A DNA stretch of 64,000 nucleotides. Source: UBA1801 sp035353395 (GTDB lineage: Bacteria; Acidobacteriota; Holophagae; Holophagales; Holophagaceae). Location of the stretch: contig DAOPZL010000013.1 of NCBI GenBank assembly GCA_035353395.1, positions 1 to 64,000 of the forward strand. Reading direction: 5' to 3'. The notes beneath the pieces are model-generated. The model ran no database searches and was not told where the DNA came from. It worked only from the letters and a program-made list of their open reading frames with translations. The position numbers were made by a program, and so were the translations under genes. Position 1 is the stretch's first letter; each line of letters opens with the position of its first letter. Positions 26,686 to 35,928 of the stretch are shown in pieces.

Positions 26686-27876
26686 TCAACAGGAACGGCG
26701 TCCCGCTCCCAGCCATCCCGTCGCCGCGAGGCAGCCGCCGCAGGCCAGCAGGATGCCGGGGAGGTTCGCCGGGGTCAGGACGGCTCCGACGCATCCGTAG
26801 GCCAGGGGCATGGCGATGTTCCCGGCCAGGGACGAGAGGCTGAAGACCCGGCCGGCCATGTGTTCCGGGGAACTCAACTGGAGCAGCGTCTGCCAGCGGA
26901 TGGACGCCTGGACGACGGCGAACCCGTAGAGGGCCAGCAGGACGAGGAAGGCCGGGACCGGGGCGCGCCGCTGCAGCAGGCCCAGCAGGATCATGCAGCC
27001 GCCCGCGGCGGCCAGGAAGCCGAAGAGGCCCGCCGCCCGCGTGCCGGCGTCCTCCCGGCCCAGGCGGAGGAAGGATCCCAGGACGAAGCCGAGGCCCACG
27101 GACATCTCCATGGCGCCGAGCGCCTTGACCCCTCCGGGCAGCGAAGAGGCCAGGAAGGGCAGCGCGAGCATGAGGGCGCCGGTGAAGAAATGGGCGACGC
27201 CCACCGTCGCGATCACGGCCCGCAGCGTTCCGCTGTTCCATACGAAGGCCAGGCCGGCGCCCAGCTCGGAGAGGTAGGGAGCCTGTGCCGGGGCCTCCCC
27301 GCGGGGCCGCAGCTCGATGCGGGCCACGCAGGCGGCGCAGAGGACGAAGGACACGGCGTTCAGCAGGAAGGTTCCGGTGAAGCCGAGGACGGCCAGGCAT
27401 CCGGCCCCCAGCGCGGGCCCCAGGACCATGCAGAGGCCGCTCCCCGCCTGGAGCCTGGCGTTGGCCTCCGGCACGTCCTCGGCCGCCACCATGCGGGGCA
27501 GGACCGCCTGGGATAGCGGATCGAACACGGCGGAGGCCAGGGAGAGCAGCGCGGCCGCCGCGCAGACCAGGCCGAGATCCAGGCGGCCCGTCCATGACCG
27601 GTAGGCGACGAGGCCGACGATCAGTCCTCGCGCCAGGTCCGCGCCGATCAGCGTCCGCCGGGGGCGGGCTCGGTCCAGCAGGGGGCCGAGCAGGGGACCG
27701 GCCAGGATCCCCGGCAGGCTGCTCGAGGCCAGGAAGGCCCCCATGGCCAGGCCGCTGCGCGTCTCCTGGAGGATCCACCAGGCCAGGGCGATCGCGTAGA
27801 ACCGGTCCCCCGCCTGGGAGACCAGGCGGCCCGTCCAGAGCCAGGCCAGGCTTCGGTTCATTGAAAATCTAGACAT
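26686..27876 (-). CDS. Major facilitator superfamily transporter (MDR-type)
   Basis: A 396-residue, 12-segment membrane protein. LLGPLLDRARPRRTLIGADLA near residues 60-80 matches the loop 2-3 motif of MFS drug exporters (MFS_3-like). The repeated half carries FVLGSFLRLGREDAGTRAAG. ATG 27876 sits behind GGGAGGAGG. It precedes a merR gene on the same strand. Export of a toxic or signalling compound is likely, but the substrate cannot be told. Confidence 0.88.
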   Translation of the reverse strand: MSRFSMNRSLAWLWTGRLVSQAGDRFYAIALAWWILQETRSGLAMGAFLASSSLPGILAGPLLGPLLDRARPRRTLIGADLARGLIVGLVAYRSWTGRLDLGLVCAAAALLSLASAVFDPLSQAVLPRMVAAEDVPEANARLQAGSGLCMVLGPALGAGCLAVLGFTGTFLLNAVSFVLCAACVARIELRPRGEAPAQAPYLSELGAGLAFVWNSGTLRAVIATVGVAHFFTGALMLALPFLASSLPGGVKALGAMEMSVGLGFVLGSFLRLGREDAGTRAAGLFGFLAAAGGCMILLGLLQRRAPVPAFLVLLALYGFAVVQASIRWQTLLQLSSPEHMAGRVFSLSSLAGNIAMPLAYGCVGAVLTPANLPGILLACGGCLAATGWLGAGRRSC

Positions 27877-27902
27877 GGGGCCTCCTCCCGTGGTGCGGTG
27901 CC

Positions 27903-27933
27903 AGCATGGGGGGTGAAGCTGTAGACGGGTCAA
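27903..27933 (-). promoter_or_regulatory. Candidate MerR-type promoter with 19-bp spacer
   Basis: Reading toward the MFS gene, TTGACC (27928-27933) and CATGCT (27903-27908) are separated by 19 bp, longer than the usual 17. MerR activators act on such 19-20 bp spacers. The downstream MerR gene makes autoregulated control plausible. The -10 match is weak and the dyad within the spacer is imperfect. Confidence 0.4.
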
Positions 27934-28060
27934 GGGCCCTTCGACGTCGCCTGGGCTTCCCGGGGCGAGGGGGCCCCGTCTCCTGCCTCCCTGCCGGGGA
28001 AGCGGGGGTCTCGTCCCAGCGGACTGGCATACTGGGATCGGGCAGGTGGATGGGCCGGAC

Positions 28061-28642
28061 ATGGATCAGCTGGTTTCAGAGTCGAACTACGAGCATGCGG
28101 ACATCGCGGGATCGGATTTCTCCGACCAGTGCGCCACGATGATCACGATTTCCAGGAGCAGGCTGACCAGGGTGGGGCTTGCGCGGACGCGACTCGACCG
28201 GTTCGACCTCGACAAGGTCGCGTTCGACGGCTGCGACCTGGCCAACGCCGTCTGGGAGAAGGCCAGGTTCCAGAAGGCCGACGTCCGGGAATGCCGGCTC
28301 ACGGGGCTGGATCTTTCGGGATCGCACGTCAAGGAGAGCCTGTTCCGGGCCTGCGAAGCCAGCTTCAGCAATTTCCGGTCGGTCGTGTTCAAGAAGTGCC
28401 GGTTCGTGGACTGCAACCTGAGAGGTGCGGACTTCCAGCAGGCCGACCTGAGGTCCGTGGTTTTCGAGAACTGCAACCTGAAGGAAGCCCAGCTCTCCTT
28501 CGCGAAGCTGGGCGGCACGGACTTCCGGGGTTCCGTGATCGAGGACCTGCGGGTCGGGATCGAAAGCCTGCGGGGCGCCATCGTGGATCCGGCCCAGGCC
28601 GCCTACCTGGCCGGCCTGATGGGGCTCAAGGTGGTCTACTGA
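28061..28642 (+). CDS. Pentapeptide-repeat protein
   Basis: A 193-residue protein made of A(D/N)LXX-type repeats: for example FDGCDLANAVWEKARFQKAD, then LTGLDLSGSHVKESLF, and CNLRGADFQQADLRSVVF with CNLKEAQLSFAKLGGTDF. These fold as a right-handed quadrilateral beta-helix. Some family members mimic DNA and protect gyrase, but most have no known role. The C-terminal segment AQAAYLAGLMGLKVVY is typical of the McbG-like group. ATG 28061 is chosen; GTG 28046 is possible. It converges with the phosphatase gene. Confidence 0.88.
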   Translation: MDQLVSESNYEHADIAGSDFSDQCATMITISRSRLTRVGLARTRLDRFDLDKVAFDGCDLANAVWEKARFQKADVRECRLTGLDLSGSHVKESLFRACEASFSNFRSVVFKKCRFVDCNLRGADFQQADLRSVVFENCNLKEAQLSFAKLGGTDFRGSVIEDLRVGIESLRGAIVDPAQAAYLAGLMGLKVVY

Positions 28643-28658
28643 CCCAGTCCCGCGGGCG

Positions 28659-29375
28659 TCATCCCGCCTTCTCGAGGCGGCAGGACGCGGCCTCCTCGCG
28701 GCACCTGGCCAGGGCGGCGAGGAACTCCGGATTCCGCTTGAGCTTCTCGAAGACGCTTTCCGCGAGGAGCCGCCCCCCCGCGACGTCGGTGGGGAAGTGC
28801 ACGCCGGCGATGATGCGGCTCCACGCGGCCTTGCGGCCCCAGGCGAGCAAGTCCTCCCGCCGCTCCGGAAAGATCTCCGCCAGGACCAGCGACCCGAGCG
28901 TGAAGAACGTCGCATGGCCGCTGGGATAGGAAGAGGAGGACCTGGGCGGGACCTTGACGCAGGGCGCCACGCGGGGATCCAGGTAGGGAGGGCGGAGGCG
29001 CGTGAACTGGTGCTTGGCCTTGGAACTGGCCGCCCCGGAGGCGGCCTCCACGCGCTCGAAGAGTTGTGCGCACTGCGGAAGGCGGGCAGGCGCGAACCAG
29101 GGCCCCAGGACGGCCGACGCGTCGAAGAGATCCTCGGCGTCCATTTTCCTGGCGAAGTCCTCCTGCGCCTGGGTGCGCCAGGCCTGCGCCTGCAGCACGG
29201 CTTCGAGGTCCGCCCGGGCGGCGAGCGACCCCGGCTCGGGAGGGGCGGGCTGCGCCTCGAGACAGGCGGCGACGGCCTCCTTCGGCAGGAGATCGTTCTT
29301 GGCCTTGGCCGTGCCCCAGGCGCCGCCGGCCAGGAGGGAGAGGACGAGGAGGGAAGGGGCGAGGCGGATGCGCAT
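28659..29375 (-). CDS. Secreted class A acid phosphatase (PAP2 family)
   Basis: A 238-residue protein with a Sec signal peptide (about 1-24). The PAP2 triad of motifs is complete: KHQFTRLRP near residues 122-130, YPSGHATF near 150-157 and SRIIAGVHFPTDV near 187-199. These give the phosphatase active site with its catalytic His residues. A periplasmic non-specific phosphomonoesterase activity is expected. It starts at ATG 29375 and ends 16 bp from the convergent pentapeptide gene. Confidence 0.9.
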   Translation of the reverse strand: MRIRLAPSLLVLSLLAGGAWGTAKAKNDLLPKEAVAACLEAQPAPPEPGSLAARADLEAVLQAQAWRTQAQEDFARKMDAEDLFDASAVLGPWFAPARLPQCAQLFERVEAASGAASSKAKHQFTRLRPPYLDPRVAPCVKVPPRSSSSYPSGHATFFTLGSLVLAEIFPERREDLLAWGRKAAWSRIIAGVHFPTDVAGGRLLAESVFEKLKRNPEFLAALARCREEAASCRLEKAG

Positions 29376-29473
29376 GAGGGGCCTTCGAACGGAACAGCTC
29401 AATGTATCATCCGGCCGGACGGAGTCCCGGGACCTCGGATCCGGCATGGCCGGGAGGCGCGGCGGGGGGAGGC

Positions 29474-30112
29474 TCAGCGGCCGGTCTTCCTCAGGATGTA
29501 GATCATGTCGGTGAGCGTCTGGCTGCCGGCCGCGGCATATTCCTGGGCGAAGTATTCCGCGACGTCCAGGGCGTTCCTGGCGAACTGGTCCTCCAGGAAG
29601 GTGGTCGTGTAGTAGTTGAAGAACATGCGGCGGCCATCCGAGAAGCTCGTCGTCTCGAATCCCGATCCAGTCCCCATCATGGTGCTCACGTAGATGCATC
29701 CATCCGGCCTGGTCACGCGCGCCAGCGCCTCGATCAGGGTTCCGGCCTCCTGGTGGTCGAGGAAGGGAAGGCAGAACGAGGCCACGGCGTGGTCGAAGGA
29801 GCCTGCCGGGAAATCCAGTTGGCGGACGTCCTTCAGTTCGAAGCGGGCCTCCGGGACGTTCCTGCGGGCGAGCCTGATCATCTCCTCGGAAAGGTCGATG
29901 CCGGTGATCCGCAGGGCCGGCTTCCGGGAGAGGAGGTACCTCGGGATGTTGCCGGGGCCGCACCCCAGGTCCAGGATCGAGTCGGAATCCCCGACGCAGG
30001 CCAGGAAGGCATCCAGCGTGCGCTGGTAGGAGGAGACGTCCATGAACCTGGCTTCGTAGCTTGATGCGCACTGGTTGTAGGTCTCGATGGTCAGCTGCGT
30101 CTTGTCGAGCAT
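29474..30112 (-). CDS. Class I SAM-dependent methyltransferase
   Basis: A 212-residue cytoplasmic protein. Motif I is LDLGCGPGNIPRYL near residues 47-60, followed by ITGIDLSEEMI near 69-79 and the motif FDHAVASFCLPFLD near 104-117. This is a Methyltransf_11/25 type domain. Nothing around it names the substrate. The start region is ATG 30112. The intergenic region upstream (30113-30251) is unusually AT-rich and could hold its promoter. Confidence 0.85.
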   Translation of the reverse strand: MLDKTQLTIETYNQCASSYEARFMDVSSYQRTLDAFLACVGDSDSILDLGCGPGNIPRYLLSRKPALRITGIDLSEEMIRLARRNVPEARFELKDVRQLDFPAGSFDHAVASFCLPFLDHQEAGTLIEALARVTRPDGCIYVSTMMGTGSGFETTSFSDGRRMFFNYYTTTFLEDQFARNALDVAEYFAQEYAAAGSQTLTDMIYILRKTGR

Positions 30113-30251
30113 GCGGGGCCCTTTCTTCCTGGAGTGTTTCGCGGTCGAGTCGGAAATAATGTCGAATTAATGTTAATTATCCTGTCGATGAAGGGAATTC
30201 CCCGGGGCCCGCCGGTCCGCCGCCGGGCGGGATCCATGGGAGGCTTCGGCG

Positions 30252-30794
30252 TCAATTGGCGCTCGGGAGGCCCTTGGCCAGGAGCTCCCTGGCCACGCTC
30301 CTCACCGAGGCATCGGGCTCGTTGACTTCGCTGGTCGAGTCGATGATCCGGGAGGCGGCCTCCACGCTCCGGAAGCAGGCGAGGCTCCTCAGGGCCGAGC
30401 TGCGCACCGCCGGGACCGGCTCCGAGGCCGGAGAGGCGATCCGGACCACGCGCAGCGCGATCATGCGGTTCTGGAGATCCCGCTTGTCGAAGCACTTGGC
30501 GGCGGCGATGACGGCCTGTTCCCTGATCGCCGGATCCGGTTCGAACAGAACGTTGGACCGGTCGAGCAGCAGATGGGCCCCCAGCGTGGTGGGGGTGTCC
30601 AGGGCCACGAGCCCCTGGATGGCCTCCAGCACTTGGCTCTGCGAGGCCTTGGACTGCCTTCCGAGGACGCTGGTGAACTGGAAGATCCTTCCGCTGAGGT
30701 CCGCATCCTGGGCCTGGATGGAAGCGCCGCACAGGCCGACGAGGCACGCGGCAGCGAGGGTTCTGGTGATGTACTGGACGCGACTGCAGCGCAT
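30252..30794 (-). CDS. Small secreted protein with HEAT-like repeats, function unknown
   Basis: A 180-residue protein with a signal peptide ending near AQAQDADLSG... (cleavage about residue 28-30). The mature part has helical repeats of the HEAT type, such as PDPAIREQAVIAAAKCF, PVPAVRSSALRSLACF and PDASVRSVARELLAKG, each opening with a P-D/V-x-x-V/I-R pattern. ATG 30794 follows GGGAG; an ATG at 30839 without a ribosome site is less likely. It diverges from the lipid A cluster. I do not recognise a specific function. Confidence 0.7.
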   Translation of the reverse strand: MRCSRVQYITRTLAAACLVGLCGASIQAQDADLSGRIFQFTSVLGRQSKASQSQVLEAIQGLVALDTPTTLGAHLLLDRSNVLFEPDPAIREQAVIAAAKCFDKRDLQNRMIALRVVRIASPASEPVPAVRSSALRSLACFRSVEAASRIIDSTSEVNEPDASVRSVARELLAKGLPSAN

Positions 30795-31058
30795 GTCATC
30801 TCCCGTGGCCTGCAGGACCACGCTCTCAATGTGATTCAATCCAGCAGATAGTCAATCATATTCATTGTTTATCATTCTCTTCTCGCAAGATTCGGGGAGA
30901 TCCCCGCTCCACGGCGCCTTCCGCGCTTGCCGGCGCTGCGGGAGCGGATGGGGCTTGCGGCCCCGGGGGGCGAAACGCGTTGAAACGCGGGGGCCCCGAT
31001 GGGACACTGGCCGACGACGCAGGCGCCCCTCCGGGGCTTCCGAAGGACTCCCACGAGC
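30795..31058. other. AT-rich divergent region before the lipid A cluster
   Basis: The stretch 30833-30895 is much richer in A and T than its surroundings, with three TCAT repeats (30856, 30862 and 30872) and a CAAT / ATTG inverted repeat at 30853-30867. It probably holds divergent promoters. No PmrA-like YTTAAK pair was seen. The rest shows nothing supportable. Confidence 0.35.
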
Positions 31059-31814
31059 ATGAACGATTCGACGCGACCTTCTCCCTTCCTTTCCGTCGTC
31101 ATCCCCGCCAAGAACGAGGCCGACAACCTCAGGCCCCTGGTCGAGGAGGTGCGCCGGGCGCTGGACGGCACCTACGACTACGAGCTGATCTACGTGGACG
31201 ACGGCAGCACCGACGCCACCTGGGAGACGCTGGGGGCGATCCTCGCGGAAGGCTTCGACCGCCTGCGCGTGCTGCGCCACGAGCGGAGCACCGGCCAGAG
31301 CTTCGCGGTGCTGACGGGGGCGCGGGCCGCCCGGGGGGAGTGGCTCGTCGTGCTGGACGCGGACGGCCAGAACGACCCCGCCGACATCCCCGGGATGGTG
31401 GCCCGCCTCCTGGAGGCCCACCGGCAGGACGCGCGCGTGGTGGGCGTGATCGGCCACCGGGTGAACCGCCGGGACAGCCTGGTGAAGCGGCTCAGCTCGA
31501 GGATCGCCAACGGCTTCCGCGACGCCATGCTGAAGGACGGGATCCCGGACGTGGGCTGCGGCCTGAAGGCGGCGCGCCTGGACTGGTACCTGCGCCTGCC
31601 CTGCTTCGACCACATGCACCGCTACATCCCGACCCTGATCCAGGCCCAGGGCGGGATCATGATCGTGCACCCGGTGAACCACCGCCCGCGGGTGGCGGGC
31701 GTCTCCAAGTACGGCGTGTGGAACCGGCTCTGGGTGGGGCTCGTGGACGTGCTGGGGGTCTGGTGGCTGAAGCGGCGGGCCAAGGTCGCCGTCGTGCGGG
31801 AGGTCGCCCCGTGA
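31059..31814 (+). CDS. Family 2 glycosyltransferase (polyprenyl-phosphate glycosyltransferase, DPMS/ArnC-like)
   Basis: A 251-residue protein. GT2 features are SVVIPAKNEADNL (12-24), YVDDGSTDATW (46-56) and VVLDADGQNDP (96-106), the last being the DxD-type metal site. It lacks the C-terminal membrane helices of ArnC, so it is closer to soluble dolichol-phosphate-mannose synthases. It would load a sugar onto polyprenyl phosphate for a membrane transferase such as the ArnT-like protein at 35929. Its stop overlaps the next GTG by 4 bp. Confidence 0.87.
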   Translation: MNDSTRPSPFLSVVIPAKNEADNLRPLVEEVRRALDGTYDYELIYVDDGSTDATWETLGAILAEGFDRLRVLRHERSTGQSFAVLTGARAARGEWLVVLDADGQNDPADIPGMVARLLEAHRQDARVVGVIGHRVNRRDSLVKRLSSRIANGFRDAMLKDGIPDVGCGLKAARLDWYLRLPCFDHMHRYIPTLIQAQGGIMIVHPVNHRPRVAGVSKYGVWNRLWVGLVDVLGVWWLKRRAKVAVVREVAP

Positions 31815-32146
31815 GCTTCCTGGATACCCCCCTTTCCTGGCTCGCCTGGACGGGCATGACCGTGACCGGCTGGAAGCTCATCGGCTACGCCGGAGCCCTG
31901 ATGTTCAGCGGCCGGTGGCTGGTGCAGCTCATCGCCGCGAAGCGGGCGGGCAAGCCCGTGATCCCCCGGCTGTTCTGGTACATGAGCGTGCTGGGCAGCC
32001 TGATGACCCTGGCCTACTTCACCCTGTCCGCCAAGAAGGACTCCGTGGGCGTGCTCCAGAACCTGTTCCCCGCGCTCACGGCCACGTACAGCCTCCACCT
32101 GGACATCAGGCACCGCGGCTGGAACCGCGACAAGGCAGGACATTGA
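31811..32146 (+). CDS. Lipid A biosynthesis N-terminal domain (LABN) membrane protein
   Basis: A 111-residue protein with three membrane segments. The pattern GYAGALMFSGRWLVQLIAAKRAGKPVIPRLFWYMSVLGSL matches the LABN family, small membrane proteins found beside polyprenyl-phosphate glycosyltransferases. The pair may act as a lipid-linked sugar synthase and flippase or partner. GTG 31811 overlaps the preceding stop (GTGA), so translation is coupled to the glycosyltransferase. Confidence 0.85.
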   Translation: MSFLDTPLSWLAWTGMTVTGWKLIGYAGALMFSGRWLVQLIAAKRAGKPVIPRLFWYMSVLGSLMTLAYFTLSAKKDSVGVLQNLFPALTATYSLHLDIRHRGWNRDKAGH

Positions 32147-32191
32147 GCCGCATCCCCCCGCCCCCCTCCCGACTTCCGTAGAGTTCCCCCC

Positions 32192-33784
32192 GTGCCGAAG
32201 AAACCAACCCTCCGCAGCCGCAGCCTGATCCTGGCGCTCGCCGGCCTCCTGTGCACCGCGTGCAGCTTCGCGTTCTGGAAGCAGCTGGTCTCCCTCTACC
32301 CGGCGACCTTCGGGAACCTGGGGTTCCTGGCTTCCGTGGCGGCCTGCTACCTCGCGCTCACCGCCCTGCTCCTGACGCTCTTCGATTTCCCCTACCTGTT
32401 CAAGCCGGCCGCGATCGCCCTGGTCCTGGGCGCGTCCGTCGCGGCCTACTTCATGGACGCCTACCACGTGGTCATCGACCCGCAGATGCTCGCGAACGCG
32501 CTCCAGACGGACCGCGGGGAAGTCCGGGATCTCATGAACCTCCGGTTCTTCGCCTACCTCGCCGGCGGACTCCTGCTGTCGGCGGGGGTGGCCGTGACCC
32601 GGATCACGCGCAGCCCCTTCCCGAGGGCCCACCTGGCGTCCCTGGCGAAGCGGGCCGCGGTCCTCGTGGCGGTGGTCGCGGTCGCGCTCGTCCCCTGCAA
32701 CCGGGCCTGGGCGAGCTTCCTGCGGGAGCACAAGGCCGTCCGCCAGTACGCCAACCCGGCCTTCCCCATCTATTCCGTCGCGAAGCTGGCGGGTTCCCAG
32801 CTTTCCGGCCCAGCCGCCCCCCTGGAGCGGATCGGGGAGGACGCCCGGATCCCGGCCGCGGGCAGGGAACGGGACCTGGTCATCATGGTGGTGGGGGAGG
32901 CCGCCCGCCCGGATCACTTCTCGCTGAACGGCTATCCCCGGCAGACCAATCCGCGGCTGTCCGGGCTGGACGTCGTGAGCTTCACGCGCATGGTCGCGAA
33001 CGGCACCTCGACGGCCAATTCCGTCCCCTGCATGTTCTCCACCCTCGACTACCGGACCTTCTCCGCCCGCAAGGCCAGGTCCACCGAGAACCTGCTGGAC
33101 GTGCTCCAGCGCGCGGGGGTCCACGTGCTCTGGCGGGACAACAACTCGGACTCCAAGGGCGTCGCGGCGCGCGTCGCCTACGAGGACTTCAAGGCCGAGG
33201 ACCGGAACCCCGCCGTCGAGGGAGAGCCCCGCGACGTGGGCATGCTCGCGGGCCTGCAGGCCTACATCGACCAGCAGAAGACCGGCAGCATCTTCATCGT
33301 CCTCCACCAGATGGGGAACCACGGCCCCGCCTACTACAAGCGCTATCCGTCCGCCTTCGAGAAGTTCAAGCCGGTGGCGCGGACCAACGAACTGGGCTCC
33401 AGCTCGCCCCAGGAGATCATCAACGCCTACGACAACGCCCTCCTCTGCACGGACGACTTCCTGGCCCGGGTGATCCAGCTCCTGCAGAAGAACTCGGGGC
33501 GGTTCCGTTCGGCCATGATCTACAGCAGCGACCACGGGGAGTCCCTGGGCGAGAACGGCCTGTATCTCCACGGGATGCCCTACCGGTTCGCCCCGGAGGA
33601 ACAGAAGCGGGTGGCCACGCTGTTCTGGTTCTCGAAGGGCCTCGAGTCCGAAGCCGCCCGGTTCCGGAAGGCCCGGAACCTCCCCCTCTCCCACTCCGTC
33701 CTGTTCCACACGGTCCTCGGCCTGCTGGGGGTCCAGACGAAGGTCTACGATCCCGGGCTGGACATCGCCAAGCTCGCCCCCTGA
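32192..33784 (+). CDS. eptA: Phosphoethanolamine transferase EptA-like
   Basis: A 530-residue inner-membrane enzyme. About five N-terminal membrane segments (to residue 170) precede a periplasmic sulfatase-like domain. VGEAARPDHFSLNGYPRQTN begins the metal-site region with Glu236, the nucleophile Thr lies in NGTSTANSVPC (270-280), and SDHGESLGENG near 447 completes the Zn site. It would transfer phosphoethanolamine to lipid A phosphates, lowering binding of cationic peptides. The start is GTG 32192. A two-component pair follows directly, as with PmrAB. Confidence 0.93.
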   Translation: MPKKPTLRSRSLILALAGLLCTACSFAFWKQLVSLYPATFGNLGFLASVAACYLALTALLLTLFDFPYLFKPAAIALVLGASVAAYFMDAYHVVIDPQMLANALQTDRGEVRDLMNLRFFAYLAGGLLLSAGVAVTRITRSPFPRAHLASLAKRAAVLVAVVAVALVPCNRAWASFLREHKAVRQYANPAFPIYSVAKLAGSQLSGPAAPLERIGEDARIPAAGRERDLVIMVVGEAARPDHFSLNGYPRQTNPRLSGLDVVSFTRMVANGTSTANSVPCMFSTLDYRTFSARKARSTENLLDVLQRAGVHVLWRDNNSDSKGVAARVAYEDFKAEDRNPAVEGEPRDVGMLAGLQAYIDQQKTGSIFIVLHQMGNHGPAYYKRYPSAFEKFKPVARTNELGSSSPQEIINAYDNALLCTDDFLARVIQLLQKNSGRFRSAMIYSSDHGESLGENGLYLHGMPYRFAPEEQKRVATLFWFSKGLESEAARFRKARNLPLSHSVLFHTVLGLLGVQTKVYDPGLDIAKLAP

Positions 33785-33873
33785 GGCGCGACTCGGCCCC
33801 CGGAAGGCGGGAATCTCCTTACCATGACTGCTGACGATAGAAACGGAGCGTCGATCGAGGATGGGATCCAGGC

Positions 33874-34545
33874 ATGAAACTGCTGATCGTTGAGGATGAA
33901 CCCAAGACCGCGGCCTATCTCCGGAAGGGCCTGACCGAGAGCGGCTTCTCGGTGCAGGTGGCCGCCGACGGAGACGAGGGCCTCCTCCTGGCCCGCGAAG
34001 GCTCCTTCGACCTTGCGATCCTGGACGTCATGCTCCCCGGCCGGGACGGCTGGTCCGTCCTGCAGGCGCTGCGGAAGGAGGGGAGGGAGCTGCCGGTCCT
34101 GTTCCTGACGGCCAGGGACGCGGTGCAGGATCGCGTGAAGGGCCTGGAGCTGGGGGCGGACGACTACCTCGTCAAGCCCTTCGCGTTCTCCGAGCTCCTC
34201 GCGCGCGTCCGGAGCCTGCTGCGGCGCCCGCCGCTCCGCGCCTCCGAGCGCCTCGCGGTCGCGGACCTGGAGCTGGACCTGCCCCGGAGCGATGCGCGCC
34301 GGGGCGGGCAGCTCCTCAGCCTGACCCGCCAGGAATTCCTGCTCCTCTCCCTGCTCGTCCGCCGCAGGGGCGAGGTCCTCTCGCGCACGTTCATCGCCGA
34401 GCAGGTGTGGGACATGAACTTCGACAGCGAGACCAACGCCGTCGACGTCGCCATCCGCCGCCTCCGGCGCAAGGTGGATGATCCCTTCGAGGTGAAGCTC
34501 ATCCATACCGTGCGCGGTTCGGGGTACCGGCTCGATGTGGAATGA
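33874..34545 (+). CDS. OmpR-family response regulator
   Basis: A 223-residue regulator. The receiver has EDE near residues 6-8, the phospho-acceptor Asp in LDVMLPGRDGW near 51 and the Lys in YLVKPF near 101. The C-terminal winged helix is complete (VWDMNFDSETNAVDVAIRRL near 175-194). It resembles CusR/PmrA-type regulators. It overlaps the sensor gene by 11 bp. The flanking eptA and arnT-like genes suggest it controls envelope charge. Confidence 0.93.
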   Translation: MKLLIVEDEPKTAAYLRKGLTESGFSVQVAADGDEGLLLAREGSFDLAILDVMLPGRDGWSVLQALRKEGRELPVLFLTARDAVQDRVKGLELGADDYLVKPFAFSELLARVRSLLRRPPLRASERLAVADLELDLPRSDARRGGQLLSLTRQEFLLLSLLVRRRGEVLSRTFIAEQVWDMNFDSETNAVDVAIRRLRRKVDDPFEVKLIHTVRGSGYRLDVE

Positions 34546-35884
34546 CCTGCGCAAGAGCCTGCGCTTCCGGCTGGCCGCCAGCTTCGCCGCCGGGAGCTTC
34601 TGCACGCTGGTCGCGATCACGGGGCTCCTCTACTGGGGATTCCAGCGGGAGATCAACCTCCGCAACCGCCTCGTCCTGGAGACCCAGGTACTGGAGGTGG
34701 AAAGGACGCTGGAGCTGCACCCGGACGACCTCCCCGCACTCGAGAAGGTGGTCCGGCAGCTCGAGGCCCTCGCCTCGGAACCCCAGGCCGATCTGCGCGT
34801 CCTGCGGGCCGGCCGCCTCGTCACGGAAACCCCGGGCATGTCCGAGCGGCTGCCGGCCTCCTGGTTCGTCGGCCAGGAGAAGACCAAGCGCCGCAGGCTG
34901 CGCTTCGCGATGGCGCAGCGGCAGGCCGGCCCCTTCGTGGTCCAGGGCGCCCTGGACATCACGAAGGACGAGCACATGCTCGTGGAGTTCCGCCAACGGG
35001 CCACCTCCACGCTGTTCCTCGGCACCCTCGTCTGCGCCGTCTTCGGCTGGTGGGCCGCGCACCGCGGCCTCAAGCCCCTCCGGCTCATCACGGATTCCAC
35101 GCGGGGCGTCACCGCCCAGAAGCTCGACGCGCGGATCGATCCCGCCCTGGTCCCCCAGGAACTGGGCGATCTCGTGCACGGCCTGAACGACATGCTGGAC
35201 CGGCTGGACCACGCGTTCTCGAGGCTCTCCCAGCTCTCGGCGGACCTGGCCCACGAGTTGAGGACCCCGATCACCAACCTCATGGGCGAGGCGGAGGTCG
35301 CCCTTTCCCGGGACCGGACCGTCGAGGAATACCGGGCCGTCCTCGAATCCAGCATGGAGGAGTTCCGGCGCCTGTCCCGCCTGATCAGCCGGATGCTCTT
35401 CCTGGCGAGGACCGAGGATCCCCATTCCGTCATCGCCCGGGCTCCGGTGGACGCCCGGAAGCTCGTCTCCGACGTCGTCGACTACTTCGAGGCTTCCGCC
35501 GAGGAGCAGGGCATCGAACTCGATTCCAGTGCGGAGGGGACGGTGGACGGCGACGCGGACATGCTGAGGCAGGCCCTCGCCAACCTCGTCTCCAACGCCC
35601 TGGAGGCCACGCCGCGCGGCGGGCGGATCTCCATCCGCATCCAGCCCGAGGACGGGCGGATGGCGCTGATCGTGGAGGACTCCGGTCGCGGGATCCCCCC
35701 CGAGGAAGTCCCCCACCTCCTCGACCGGTTCTACCGCACGCATGAAGCCCACCAGCGGCGGTCCGGCGGCACGGGCCTGGGCCTGGCGATCGTCCAGTCC
35801 ATCGCGCGGCTGCACGGCGGCGAGGTGCGGATCGCCAGCGAACCGGGCCGGGGGACGACCGTCCGCATGGGGATCCCCCGATGA
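34535..35884 (+). CDS. Sensor histidine kinase, partner of the upstream response regulator
   Basis: A 449-residue kinase with TM1 about 15-35 and TM2 about 158-176, a periplasmic domain of about 120 residues, HAMP (about 177-228), and the H-box ADLAHELRTPITNL with His240. N, G1 and G2 boxes follow (NLVSNALEA, DSGRGIPPE, GGTGLGLAI). The layout matches heavy-metal/PmrB-type kinases. Its stop overlaps the ATG of the next gene. The signal, such as cationic peptide, metal or pH, is not deducible. Confidence 0.93.
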   Translation: MWNDLRKSLRFRLAASFAAGSFCTLVAITGLLYWGFQREINLRNRLVLETQVLEVERTLELHPDDLPALEKVVRQLEALASEPQADLRVLRAGRLVTETPGMSERLPASWFVGQEKTKRRRLRFAMAQRQAGPFVVQGALDITKDEHMLVEFRQRATSTLFLGTLVCAVFGWWAAHRGLKPLRLITDSTRGVTAQKLDARIDPALVPQELGDLVHGLNDMLDRLDHAFSRLSQLSADLAHELRTPITNLMGEAEVALSRDRTVEEYRAVLESSMEEFRRLSRLISRMLFLARTEDPHSVIARAPVDARKLVSDVVDYFEASAEEQGIELDSSAEGTVDGDADMLRQALANLVSNALEATPRGGRISIRIQPEDGRMALIVEDSGRGIPPEEVPHLLDRFYRTHEAHQRRSGGTGLGLAIVQSIARLHGGEVRIASEPGRGTTVRMGIPR

Positions 35885-35928
35885 GGGACCAGCCCCTCCC
35901 CGATCCGAGCGTTGAAAAGGAACCTTCC

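Noticed and set aside
30853..30880. PmrA-like box before the lipid A cluster
   Set aside because: Only TCAT repeats and a short CAAT/ATTG repeat are present; no YTTAAK-N5-YTTAAK pattern.
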